Positions 27,445 to 35,572 of a stretch of 64,000 nucleotides of DNA are shown here, in pieces. The stretch covers positions 143,621 to 207,620 of the forward strand of contig QKAW01000011.1 in the NCBI GenBank assembly GCA_003247135.1, written 5' to 3'. The notes under the pieces were generated by a model that worked only from the letters and a program-made list of their open reading frames with translations, did not search any database and was not told where the DNA came from. Source of the DNA: Spirochaetales bacterium. Its GTDB lineage: Bacteria; Spirochaetota; Spirochaetia; DSM-2461. The position numbers and the translations under genes are program-made. Each line of letters begins with the position of its first letter. Position 1 is the stretch's first letter.

Positions 27445-30400
27445 TTATATTACAGAATAGATATTAAGGGAATTTGTTTTCCCTTTTACAACTACATTAT
27501 TAATAAATTTGATATTAAAACATCCTGTATCCTCTATAATATTTTTTACACTTTCACTTATAATTATGCTTTCTGAATACTCCTTTGTTAATGACTCAAG
27601 TCTGAAGCAGACATTTACAGCATCTGAAATTACGGTTGCATCCATTCTGTTAGTCTCACCAATTGTACCAACCATAATTGATCCAAAATGTATTCCTATA
27701 CCTATGCTAATAAACTTATTTTGAAAGCATCTATTCTCCAGATTAAACTTTGCCACTTCATTTTGCAACTCAAGAGCAGTTTTTACTGCTGCTTCAACAC
27801 TGTGAGGAAAAAGTGCCATAACTGCATCCCCAATGTATTTATCGATAACACCACCATTATTTCTAATTATAGGTACTGTTATAGCAAGAAACGAATTTAA
27901 AAAATTAAAGTTTTCCTCTGGAGTTAAAGTTTCAGATATTGTTGTAAAACTTCTTATATCAAATACCAAAATAGCCATCTTCATCTCTATCTGATCCCCA
28001 AGTTGAACACTTTGGATGCTATCTTTATTTAATAGTTGGAGAAATTCGTGAGGAACAAAACGACTGTAGGATTTTGTAAGTTTCATCTCATTTAATTTTG
28101 CCTTCTTTTCAAAATCAATCTCTTTTTCCTGAAGTAATATCTTGTTTTTAAGAACTCGTGTTCTAATATTATGAATATTTATTAAAACAAGCAAAAGCAT
28201 TGATAGGGATAAAAAAACCACAACTATAATAAATAAAGGTGTTTCATAAAAATGAGGCTTTTTAGTAAATGAAAATTCTGCAATATTATCTGATTCAATT
28301 CCATCATTGTTATAAGCTTTAACCAGTAATTTATAAACTCCCGGAGATAAATTGGTGTAGAGAACATCATTTTTAGTGGTTTTGGGAAGCCAGGTTTCAT
28401 CAAAACCTTCTAACATATACTGTACAACCACCTTATCAGGAACCTGATAACTTAAAGCTGAAACATTAAAAATTACCCTTCGACTATCAGGATTTAATGT
28501 TATATTATCATTCTTATAATATGATATGTTATCAATTATTATTTCATCCTCAATAACAACTCTAGGAGGAACTGAATTTATTTTATTGGATTCCGGTTCA
28601 AGTAGAGCTACGCCATTATATGTTGGAATCCATAAATTTTCATACCTGTCAATAATACCCCAGGCAGTTGCTGCAGGACCTGTTCCCAGGCCACTCTTAT
28701 TATCATAAAATGTTATATCCAGTTTTTGTTCTATACTAAGAAATGATTCTTTATTTATACTAAAGATCCCATCGGATGTTGTAACCCAGAATTTATTATT
28801 TTTATCCTCTATAATCTGAAATATAGCATTAGTTGGAAGGCCATTTTTTATTGTAAAATTAATTAATTTATCTTTATAAAACTTACTAATTCCACTTCCT
28901 GTTGTAATCCATACAGCAGATTTATCATCTACGTGAAACCTGAAAATTACATCTCCTGCTAACCCATCTTGTTTAGTTATTCGGTTAATAAAATTCCCAT
29001 CTTTGAAAATTAATATCCCTCCACCATCTGTTCCAATCAATAACTGTTCTGATGAATCTTCCATAAGGCACATTACGTATTCGAACTCCATACCGTTACT
29101 AAGATTATAGGAGGTAATAGAATTGCCATCTATTTTCGATAGACCTGTTGTTGTTCCAACCCAAATGTCTTTTTTAGAATCCTCGAAAACGGTTCTAACT
29201 TTGTTTCCGGCAAGACCATTATCTGAATTGTAATATATTAATCTCTTATCCAGAGTATATTTTATTACTCCATCTCCATAAGTGCTTATCCAGATATTTC
29301 CAGACATATCCAAATATAAATGCCTGATTCTCTGATTTATTGTGCTTATTACATCATCTTTAATAAATCTTTTATTTTTATTATCATATATGGAAATTCC
29401 GGAGTTTGTTCCAATCCATACATTGTTTCCAACTTCCAAAACAGCATTTACCCCATTATTGATTAAACCCTGATTTGTATCAATTAAAGTGAATTTTGGT
29501 TCAACAAATTTATCTAGACCTCCACCGGTACCAACCCATAAACTCCCTTCATAATCCTGAAAAACAACTTTAACCATATCATCGCTTAATCCTTGACTAG
29601 TTGAATAAAAATCGAATTTTTCATTATGAAACCTAATTAATCCACCATCTGCAATTACCCACAGTGAGTCACTGTTATCCATATACAATCCATAGGAATT
29701 TACAAATTTACTATCCCTGATATAATTTCCAATTTTATACTCTCCCAAAACTGTATTATTCTCAATTTTGTATAATACAGATTCAGATAAAACCCAATAT
29801 ATGTTTTTACTGGTACTGCTAATAATATAATCAATATTTTTATCACTAAAAATGGGATTAATTTCAAAAGGTTTAATAATTCCATTACTATATTTATAAA
29901 GTCCGTTTTCACGATTTATACCAATAATAACCTCACCCAAACTATTTTCAGTAATAAAAAGCACTTGTGATAAATTTAAGTCCTTGTAAGTTGTAAAGAC
30001 TTTACACTTACCATCTTCTATAAGTCCAAGACCTGCGGCAGTTCCAACCCATAGATTATTTCTACTATCAACAAATAGCTTTCTAATAGAGTTATTTGGT
30101 AAACCATCCTTCTGTGTAAATGAACTAAATTCATTATTTTTAAAATAAGAGACACCATTATCATTTGAGCCAATCCACAAAGCCCCATCATCATCTATTG
30201 CAAGAGCTCTAGCTGATGTCAATTCAAGATCATCTCTGTTAGAATTATTATACTTTTTAAATTCTCTCCCGTTAAACCTGATTAAGCCATCATAGGATGC
30301 TATCCATAAATATCCATTTTTATCCTGAACAATATCCAGAACTTCTTTTACACCATTATCAGCATTATAAATAGTATGCAAATATTGAGATATGACTTTT

Positions 30401-30474
30401 GCAGGATCTAAAATTTGGCAAAATAAAGAAGTTACAGTAAAAAAGGATACTAATGCTAAAATTCTGAGTTTCAT
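27445..30474 (-). CDS. Two-component-regulator-type beta-propeller sensor fused to a class III nucleotide cyclase
   Basis: 1009 residues. A signal peptide is followed by about 600 residues of Reg_prop propeller repeats (recurring DxxGxLWIGT-type units such as NNLWVGTAAGLG and KDIWVGTTTGLS), then a Y_Y_Y domain (about 650-730), a membrane helix (about 740-765) and a cyclase domain (about 830-1000). The active site looks complete: Asp839 (VFDIRSF), Lys879 and Asp883 (KYIGDAV), Asn954 and Arg958 (DAVNVCFRLE). It should homodimerise and make cAMP in response to a periplasmic ligand, perhaps a sugar polymer as for propeller histidine kinases. Lys/Thr points to subgroup IIIb. Ligand and product are inferred. 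Confidence 0.88.
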   Translation of the reverse strand: MKLRILALVSFFTVTSLFCQILDPAKVISQYLHTIYNADNGVKEVLDIVQDKNGYLWIASYDGLIRFNGREFKKYNNSNRDDLELTSARALAIDDDGALWIGSNDNGVSYFKNNEFSSFTQKDGLPNNSIRKLFVDSRNNLWVGTAAGLGLIEDGKCKVFTTYKDLNLSQVLFITENSLGEVIIGINRENGLYKYSNGIIKPFEINPIFSDKNIDYIISSTSKNIYWVLSESVLYKIENNTVLGEYKIGNYIRDSKFVNSYGLYMDNSDSLWVIADGGLIRFHNEKFDFYSTSQGLSDDMVKVVFQDYEGSLWVGTGGGLDKFVEPKFTLIDTNQGLINNGVNAVLEVGNNVWIGTNSGISIYDNKNKRFIKDDVISTINQRIRHLYLDMSGNIWISTYGDGVIKYTLDKRLIYYNSDNGLAGNKVRTVFEDSKKDIWVGTTTGLSKIDGNSITSYNLSNGMEFEYVMCLMEDSSEQLLIGTDGGGILIFKDGNFINRITKQDGLAGDVIFRFHVDDKSAVWITTGSGISKFYKDKLINFTIKNGLPTNAIFQIIEDKNNKFWVTTSDGIFSINKESFLSIEQKLDITFYDNKSGLGTGPAATAWGIIDRYENLWIPTYNGVALLEPESNKINSVPPRVVIEDEIIIDNISYYKNDNITLNPDSRRVIFNVSALSYQVPDKVVVQYMLEGFDETWLPKTTKNDVLYTNLSPGVYKLLVKAYNNDGIESDNIAEFSFTKKPHFYETPLFIIVVVFLSLSMLLLVLINIHNIRTRVLKNKILLQEKEIDFEKKAKLNEMKLTKSYSRFVPHEFLQLLNKDSIQSVQLGDQIEMKMAILVFDIRSFTTISETLTPEENFNFLNSFLAITVPIIRNNGGVIDKYIGDAVMALFPHSVEAAVKTALELQNEVAKFNLENRCFQNKFISIGIGIHFGSIMVGTIGETNRMDATVISDAVNVCFRLESLTKEYSESIIISESVKNIIEDTGCFNIKFINNVVVKGKTNSLNIYSVI

Positions 30475-30520
30475 AATGCCCTAATTATATTACTAATTTT
30501 TATTTTTGAAAGTTATTAAT

Positions 30521-30557
30521 TTGAATATAGATTACTTATGCTATAATATTAATAATT
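30521..30557 (+). promoter_or_regulatory. Putative promoter of the SBP-like gene
   Basis: TTGAAT (30521-30526) and an extended -10 TGCTATAAT (TATAAT at 30542-30547) lie upstream of the ATG at 30558. The spacer is 15 bases to TATAAT, or 17 to the overlapping TAATAT. Any leader would be only a few bases long, and no Shine-Dalgarno sequence is present. Confidence 0.4.
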
Positions 30558-31418
30558 ATGATAATAAAAAGATTATACTTTTTTCTTCTACTATCTCTAT
30601 CATTTCTGATTTACTCTCAGACTGTTTTTACTTTCAGGACTCCAGAAGGAGATAAAGACTCCAGGTATGATTATGATAATGCAGTTTTAAAACTTGCACT
30701 GGATAAAACAGTTGAGACCTATGGATCTTACATTCTAAAACCCAGTGGTGTTATGAACTTTGATAGAATGCGGTTTAACCTAAAGAATAATATTTTCGAA
30801 AACCCTATGTTTAAACAGTCTGCAAATGAGGATGATTGCAGGGAATTTGATTATGTAAACTTCCCTGTTGATTTAGGTATTGTCGGGTACAGGGTTTTCT
30901 TTGTATCTCCTGAAAAAGAGAAAGTTATAGAAAATATTAAGAGTATAGAAGAACTTCAAGAATTTACAATTCTCCAAGGTTCTGGATGGAAAGATATAGA
31001 GATTCTTAAAAATTCAGGTTTTAAATTGGTAGAAGTACCAAAATACGAGTCACTGTTTTATATGATCAGTAAAAATAGAGGTGATCTCTTATCCAGAGGT
31101 ATAAATGAAGTGAAAGACGAGATGAGCAATTTTATTAGTATAAAAGATTTGATTTTAAATAAATCATTAATGCTGTATTACCCTCTTCCCCGGTTCTTTT
31201 ATACTTCAAAGGGTAATACTGAAGCTGTTAAAAGAGTAACAGAAGGATTAATTAGAGCATTTAATGATGGTTCTCTTGTTGAACTTTGGAAATCATACTA
31301 TCAGGAGAGTATTGATCTGGTTAAGCCACAAAACAGACTCTTGTTTGAGATAGAGAACCCTTTAATTAAAAATATTAATAGTGATTATAAAATGTATATT
31401 ATTAACTCTTTTAATTAA
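30558..31418 (+). CDS. Exported solute-binding-like protein (SBP family 3 type fold)
   Basis: 286 residues with a signal peptide (IKRLYFFLLLSLSFLIYSQ). The body has features of extracellular solute-binding proteins of family 3: a lobe with GYRVFFVSPEKE, a hinge region IKSIEELQEFTILQGSGWKD like the KTIEDLKGK..GV..GS pattern, and a C-terminal NDGSLVELWKSYYQE segment. No transporter genes adjoin it, so it may serve a sensor rather than uptake; a role with the neighbouring cyclase is possible but unproven. Its end overlaps the end of the convergent lipoprotein gene by four bases. Confidence 0.6.
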   Translation: MIIKRLYFFLLLSLSFLIYSQTVFTFRTPEGDKDSRYDYDNAVLKLALDKTVETYGSYILKPSGVMNFDRMRFNLKNNIFENPMFKQSANEDDCREFDYVNFPVDLGIVGYRVFFVSPEKEKVIENIKSIEELQEFTILQGSGWKDIEILKNSGFKLVEVPKYESLFYMISKNRGDLLSRGINEVKDEMSNFISIKDLILNKSLMLYYPLPRFFYTSKGNTEAVKRVTEGLIRAFNDGSLVELWKSYYQESIDLVKPQNRLLFEIENPLIKNINSDYKMYIINSFN

Positions 31419-32245
31419 AATTTTATTCCTATTTCTCCGGATAATAACAGATCTCCACTGGGTGTAAAATAGTCATTATAAAATCCTTGAATAGTTTGAT
31501 TTCCATACAAATATCCACTTGGGATTAAAGTTAATCCTATTCTAAATTTATCTGTTTTAAAAATATCCAACCCTACTCCAAGAGACAGTGTTATACCTCC
31601 CAGTACATCAGACTCAATAGATATTTGATCCTCATCATATAGTTTATTCTTATAATCCCAGAAAAGAAATATTCCACCGGCTCTTCCAAGCAGATATGGT
31701 GAAAATATCTGCTGTTCTTTTAAAGGATATATTCTATACTCAACCCCTCCTGAGAGAATAATAGGATTTGGATGCAGGGATTTAGATATCTGATGATTAG
31801 ATTCAAGTTCTATTATTTGAAGCTTTCCATATAAAAACAATGAATCGTTACTATAATCATCTCCTACCAAGAGTTCTGTATTAAAAGAACTTTTTGCAAA
31901 TGGACCACTTAAAATTGTTGAACCTACTCTTAAAATAGTAAACATGTCCTTTTGGACTGGTTTATAATCGCTATTCTCAGCAGGCATAACCGGAAAAGGG
32001 TCATTATAATTAGGCTCAGAATATCGAGGATTCTTATAGAAAGGGTCATTATAATATGGATCGTTTCGGTAAGAATCACTAGGAAAATTTCTATTTGGTT
32101 CAGATGGAACTTCTCTTTTATCCGGGTAGTCATCTCTTGCTTTTTCCATTGCATCACTTAAACTGCCTCGATTTCTCGATGATGATGTTACACAACTATT
32201 TAAAACTGCAATAATCAGAAATATTAAATACAACATTTTTTTCAT
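31415..32245 (-). CDS. Lipoprotein with a probable beta-barrel/OmpA-like C-terminus, function unknown
   Basis: 276 residues. The N-terminus has a lipobox (LIIAVLNSC). Residues about 45-95 form a charged linker with repeated Asn-Asp-Pro-Phe/Tyr units (YYNDPFYKNP, NYNDPFP). The C-terminal about 170 residues contain amphipathic strands with Gly and aromatic residues (GGVEYRIYPL, LGVGLDIFKTDKFRIGLTLIP) and end in EIGIKF, as in small outer-membrane barrels. A lipobox on a barrel protein is unusual, so the Cys could instead be non-lipidated. No family recognised. Confidence 0.6.
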   Translation of the reverse strand: MKKMLYLIFLIIAVLNSCVTSSSRNRGSLSDAMEKARDDYPDKREVPSEPNRNFPSDSYRNDPYYNDPFYKNPRYSEPNYNDPFPVMPAENSDYKPVQKDMFTILRVGSTILSGPFAKSSFNTELLVGDDYSNDSLFLYGKLQIIELESNHQISKSLHPNPIILSGGVEYRIYPLKEQQIFSPYLLGRAGGIFLFWDYKNKLYDEDQISIESDVLGGITLSLGVGLDIFKTDKFRIGLTLIPSGYLYGNQTIQGFYNDYFTPSGDLLLSGEIGIKF

Positions 32246-32280
32246 ATCTAAATAATAATATAAAATGGTAATTATTTAAA
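32246..32280 (-). promoter_or_regulatory. Putative leaderless promoter of the 31415-32245 lipoprotein gene
   Basis: On the minus strand, TTTAAA (plus 32275-32280), a 17-base spacer and TATTAT (plus 32252-32257) are followed by six bases and the ATG at 32245. No Shine-Dalgarno sequence is present. Confidence 0.45.
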
Positions 32281-32349
32281 ACTATTAATATTAAATTAAT
32301 TTTAACCATGTAAAATTATTATAAAATTTTTTAAGGAGAATAATTTTAA

Positions 32350-32763
32350 ATGAAAAGAAATTTACTAAAAATTACAGCTTTATTGATTTTATTAATTTCC
32401 ATGGTTTCCTGTGAATTAATAACAACACCCAAATTTGATGGTACTTATAAATGTACAACAGTTTCAGACAGCAGCACCAGCGAATTAAAACTTGCTCTAA
32501 CTAAATTTGATATTAAAATAGAGATGCAGAAGATGGAAGTTATAATTGATGGTATGAGATATACCGGAGATTATAAAGTTGATAACGATGGTAATTTTAA
32601 CATTTCACTTAATATTAATTTATTACTAACAGAAGTAGATGTAACATTCAAAGGAATGGTAACAGAAGCTGGTAAAATTAGTGGTACAATAAGTGAAAAA
32701 CAGAAAGTACTAATAATTACAGCACCTACAAGAACAGGTACATTCTCAGGAACTAAAAGTTAA
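32350..32763 (+). CDS. Small lipoprotein of unknown function
   Basis: 137 residues. A clear lipobox (LLILLISMVSC) gives a mature lipoprotein of about 115 residues, predicted mainly beta strand (KFDGTYKCTTVSDSS, RYTGDYKVDNDGNFNIS, GTISEKQKV, RTGTFSGTKS). The pattern resembles small lipocalin-like or DUF-type extracytoplasmic lipoproteins, but no named family was recognised. A good ribosome binding site (AAGGAGAA) precedes the ATG by 9 bases. It is a single-gene unit ending in a hairpin. Confidence 0.65.
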   Translation: MKRNLLKITALLILLISMVSCELITTPKFDGTYKCTTVSDSSTSELKLALTKFDIKIEMQKMEVIIDGMRYTGDYKVDNDGNFNISLNINLLLTEVDVTFKGMVTEAGKISGTISEKQKVLIITAPTRTGTFSGTKS

Positions 32764-32768
32764 ATAAT

Positions 32769-32787
32769 GGGTGGTGTTATACCACCC
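32769..32787. terminator. Hairpin between convergent genes
   Basis: GGGTGGT (32769-32775) pairs with ACCACCC (32781-32787) across a five-base loop, between the stops of the lipoprotein gene and the EAL gene. There is no strong T-run on either side, so termination efficiency is uncertain. Confidence 0.45.
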
Positions 32788-34521
32788 CTAATAGATCCTT
32801 CTTTCAAAAATATAACCGCTTTTTCCTGATGAATAACTTTGCTGTTTAGCCTTGGTTTTTAATGAAGCAACATACTGACCCAGTTCATTTATATTTATAT
32901 TTTTATTAAAATTGTAATTTGTAAAAGCTGCTAAACTTATTGTTGTTAAAGGGTAGTGCTTTATTGTTCCGTCTCTGTCTACAGTTTTATACACACTATT
33001 GTCTATATCCTTCTCATTAAAAAGTTCAATCTTTCTTCGATCAAATTCCTTGCATATATTAATTAGGACATTTTCATCTATTATTTCATCGGTTAACATA
33101 ATAAAATCGTCTCCTCCTATATGGCCAGCCAGAATTTTATCTGAAGATTCCATTTTAAACTCTTTTAAAATATCTGCTACAAGAAGAATCATACTATCGC
33201 CACAGGAAAAACCGTAACAGTCGTTATACTGTTTAAAATGATCAATATCTATATAAACAATTGTATATTCTGGTTTATTCATTAAATTTGTTAACCATTT
33301 TTTTATTGATCCATTTCCTGGTAGATATGTTAACGGGTTTTGATCTGTAGCATTAAAGATTTCCAGATCGATTGCTTTCTCAATTAATTTTTTCATGGTT
33401 ATTGTGCCATAAAAATAACCACTGTTATTAACTATAACTATAGGATCAAATGCTTCATTACCCTTTCTGTTAAGTGCAATTTTTTTTATTGTCAGAAGAT
33501 CTACATTTTTATTTATAGTTAAAAAGTCCATATCTACAATATCTTCAACAAATTTACTTGAGAAAATTGCAAATCCAAACCTTCCACTAAGATATTTGTA
33601 AAACATCTGCCTTGTTACAAGCTTTATAGGATAATCATCCCTGGTAATTATTATATGATCCACCATCTGATTTCTTTTAAAAAAGAGATCAAGTTCACCG
33701 CAGGTTAGAGTTTCATGAGTGAAAACATCAGGAACGATTATAATATCTTTTAAAAAAAGTACCGTGGAAATTTCAGATATTTTTAATCTTGAAATAAGTT
33801 GGTTAAGGATATCTTTTTTCTCACTAGTTAGCTCTTCAGCAAAGGGTGATGGTCTGCCAAGAAAATAACCCTGTACATATCTGACCCCCAATCTGTAGAC
33901 GGTTTCCAGATCCTTGAAATTTTCAATTCCTTCAGCTAAAACATAACTACCTACATCCGAAGCAAAATTACACAGAGTTTTAAGTAATTTCTGCTTATAA
34001 GCACTGCAATTGATCCCAATTATAATATCTTTATCCACCTTCATGTAATGAGGTGTCATTGCTACAAGAGTTGTTAAACCACTATGCCCTGCGCCAAAAT
34101 CATCAAGAGCAACTTTAAAACCCTGTTCAACATAGTGTTTTATTAGCTGTTCAAAAACTTCATAATGTTCTATTGTTGCTGTTTCTGTTATTTCTAAAAC
34201 GATCTTTCTATGGTTCAAACCCTGCTGCTTTATATAATTGGATGTAAATCCGGATACAAATTCAGGATTATTAAATACATTTGGGCTAACATTCAGGAAA
34301 AAGAACTTGTCGTTATATGTTTTATCAAGGGAACTAATCTTATTTAATGCTGCTATACGGCAATTACACTCAATTTCCCACTCTGCATTATTTTCCTTAG
34401 CGTATTGAAAAATTTTGTCAGGATAAAAATATTCACCTGCTCCTCTAGCTAACATTTCATAGCCATATATATCACAGGTTGCCAAGTCTACGATTGGCTG
34501 AAAATATGATGAAATTAACAT
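32788..34521 (-). CDS. EAL-CBS-GGDEF protein (c-di-GMP phosphodiesterase with C-terminal diguanylate cyclase-like domain)
   Basis: 577 residues, soluble. The EAL domain (about 1-240) has the catalytic set: YEMLARG, FLNVSP (Asn), EITET (Glu), DDFGAG (Asp-Asp), MKVDKDII (Lys), LAEGIE and VQGYFLGRP. A pair of CBS-like modules follows (about 255-375). The GGDEF domain (about 390-560) has VYIDIDHFKQYND and the active-site motif as GHIGGDDF, a variant with Asp for Glu that occurs in some active enzymes. The phosphodiesterase looks active; cyclase activity is uncertain and the GGDDF domain may instead bind GTP as a regulator. CBS modules suggest adenine-nucleotide control. Confidence 0.88.
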   Translation of the reverse strand: MLISSYFQPIVDLATCDIYGYEMLARGAGEYFYPDKIFQYAKENNAEWEIECNCRIAALNKISSLDKTYNDKFFFLNVSPNVFNNPEFVSGFTSNYIKQQGLNHRKIVLEITETATIEHYEVFEQLIKHYVEQGFKVALDDFGAGHSGLTTLVAMTPHYMKVDKDIIIGINCSAYKQKLLKTLCNFASDVGSYVLAEGIENFKDLETVYRLGVRYVQGYFLGRPSPFAEELTSEKKDILNQLISRLKISEISTVLFLKDIIIVPDVFTHETLTCGELDLFFKRNQMVDHIIITRDDYPIKLVTRQMFYKYLSGRFGFAIFSSKFVEDIVDMDFLTINKNVDLLTIKKIALNRKGNEAFDPIVIVNNSGYFYGTITMKKLIEKAIDLEIFNATDQNPLTYLPGNGSIKKWLTNLMNKPEYTIVYIDIDHFKQYNDCYGFSCGDSMILLVADILKEFKMESSDKILAGHIGGDDFIMLTDEIIDENVLINICKEFDRRKIELFNEKDIDNSVYKTVDRDGTIKHYPLTTISLAAFTNYNFNKNININELGQYVASLKTKAKQQSYSSGKSGYIFERRIY

Positions 34522-34556
34522 AGCTCTAATATATATGTAAATTATTTAAATTCTAT
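34522..34556 (-). promoter_or_regulatory. Putative leaderless promoter of the EAL-CBS-GGDEF gene
   Basis: On the minus strand TATATT (plus 34528-34533) ends six bases before the ATG at 34521. There is no Shine-Dalgarno sequence, and the -35 position (plus 34551-34556) matches consensus poorly. Confidence 0.4.
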
Positions 34557-34581
34557 TTCTGTTTTGTTAGATTTAAATTAA

Positions 34582-34616
34582 GTGTTAAAAAAATATTATT
34601 ATACTATAATTAAGTA
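34582..34616 (+). promoter_or_regulatory. Putative leaderless promoter of the TudS-DUF1722 gene
   Basis: A perfect TATAAT (34605-34610) ends six bases before the ATG at 34617, with GTGTTA at the -35 position after a 17-base spacer. No Shine-Dalgarno sequence precedes the start, so the transcript would begin at the ATG. Confidence 0.5.
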
Positions 34617-35570
34617 ATGATTATTACAGAAAAGCCCAAAATAGGAATAAGCAGATGCCTTTTAGGAGATAATGTAAGGTATAATGGTGGACATAAATTA
34701 GATGATTACATAAAAAATGTACTGGGTAAATTTGTGGAGTTCATACCTTTCTGCCCGGAGGTAGAAGCAGGATTTGGAGTTCCAAGAGAAGCAGTCCATC
34801 TTAATAAAATTGAAAATGAAATATTTATGATTGGTGAAAAAACAGGAACTGATTATACAAATAGAATGAATTCTTATTTAAGTAGAAAAATTCCGGATCT
34901 TTTAAATCAGAATTTATGTGGATACATTTTAAAATCAAAATCTCCAAGTTGTGGAATATACAGAACAAGAGTATATTCAGAAAATGAAGCTCCCAATATT
35001 AATGGTAGAGGTCTTTTTGCAGAGGCTCTACTAAACAGTAACTGTAATCTACTTGTGGAAGAGGAAGGAAGACTCCACAATCCCGAAATAAGAGAGAATT
35101 TTATTGGTAGAATTTTTATAAATTTCAGATGGAACGCCTTTATAAAAGAGTTCTCTGTTAATAATTTTATGCTTTTTCACCAATCTATAAAATATACTTT
35201 AATGGCCCACTCCCCTTCTAATCTAAAAGAGATGGGAAAAATTGTTGCAAATACAAATCCAGACTTATTACATAGCAGTGTTAAAGATTATAAAATTCTT
35301 TTAGATAAAACACTAAAGATCTTAACAGACAGAAAGAAAAACAGGAATGTTTTAGATCATATAATGGGATATTTCAAAAATGATTTATCATCAGGAGAAA
35401 AAGAGGAGTTAAAGATTTTATTTGACAGGTACTACAATGGATTACTTCCAATTATTGTTCCTATTACCATGCTAAACCACTATGTAAATAAGTATAACAA
35501 TGAGTATTTAAAGGGACAGTTTTACCTTAACCCCCATCCAATGGAGTTAATGCTTCTTAACCATGTATAG
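34617..35570 (+). CDS. DUF523-DUF1722 fusion protein (TudS-like desulfidase fused to YbgA domain)
   Basis: 317 residues. The N-terminal DUF523 domain (about 1-150) keeps three cysteines expected to hold a [4Fe-4S] cluster: ISRCLLG, FCPEVEAGFGVP and SPSCGIY. This family includes TudS, which removes sulfur from thiouracil. The C-terminal DUF1722/YbgA domain (about 160-310) contains FHQSIKYTLMAHSP. Fusions of the two domains are known. A role in removing toxic or damaged thiolated bases is plausible; direct evidence in this organism is absent. It is a single gene convergent with the chemoreceptor gene. Confidence 0.85.
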   Translation: MIITEKPKIGISRCLLGDNVRYNGGHKLDDYIKNVLGKFVEFIPFCPEVEAGFGVPREAVHLNKIENEIFMIGEKTGTDYTNRMNSYLSRKIPDLLNQNLCGYILKSKSPSCGIYRTRVYSENEAPNINGRGLFAEALLNSNCNLLVEEEGRLHNPEIRENFIGRIFINFRWNAFIKEFSVNNFMLFHQSIKYTLMAHSPSNLKEMGKIVANTNPDLLHSSVKDYKILLDKTLKILTDRKKNRNVLDHIMGYFKNDLSSGEKEELKILFDRYYNGLLPIIVPITMLNHYVNKYNNEYLKGQFYLNPHPMELMLLNHV

Positions 35571-35572
35571 AA

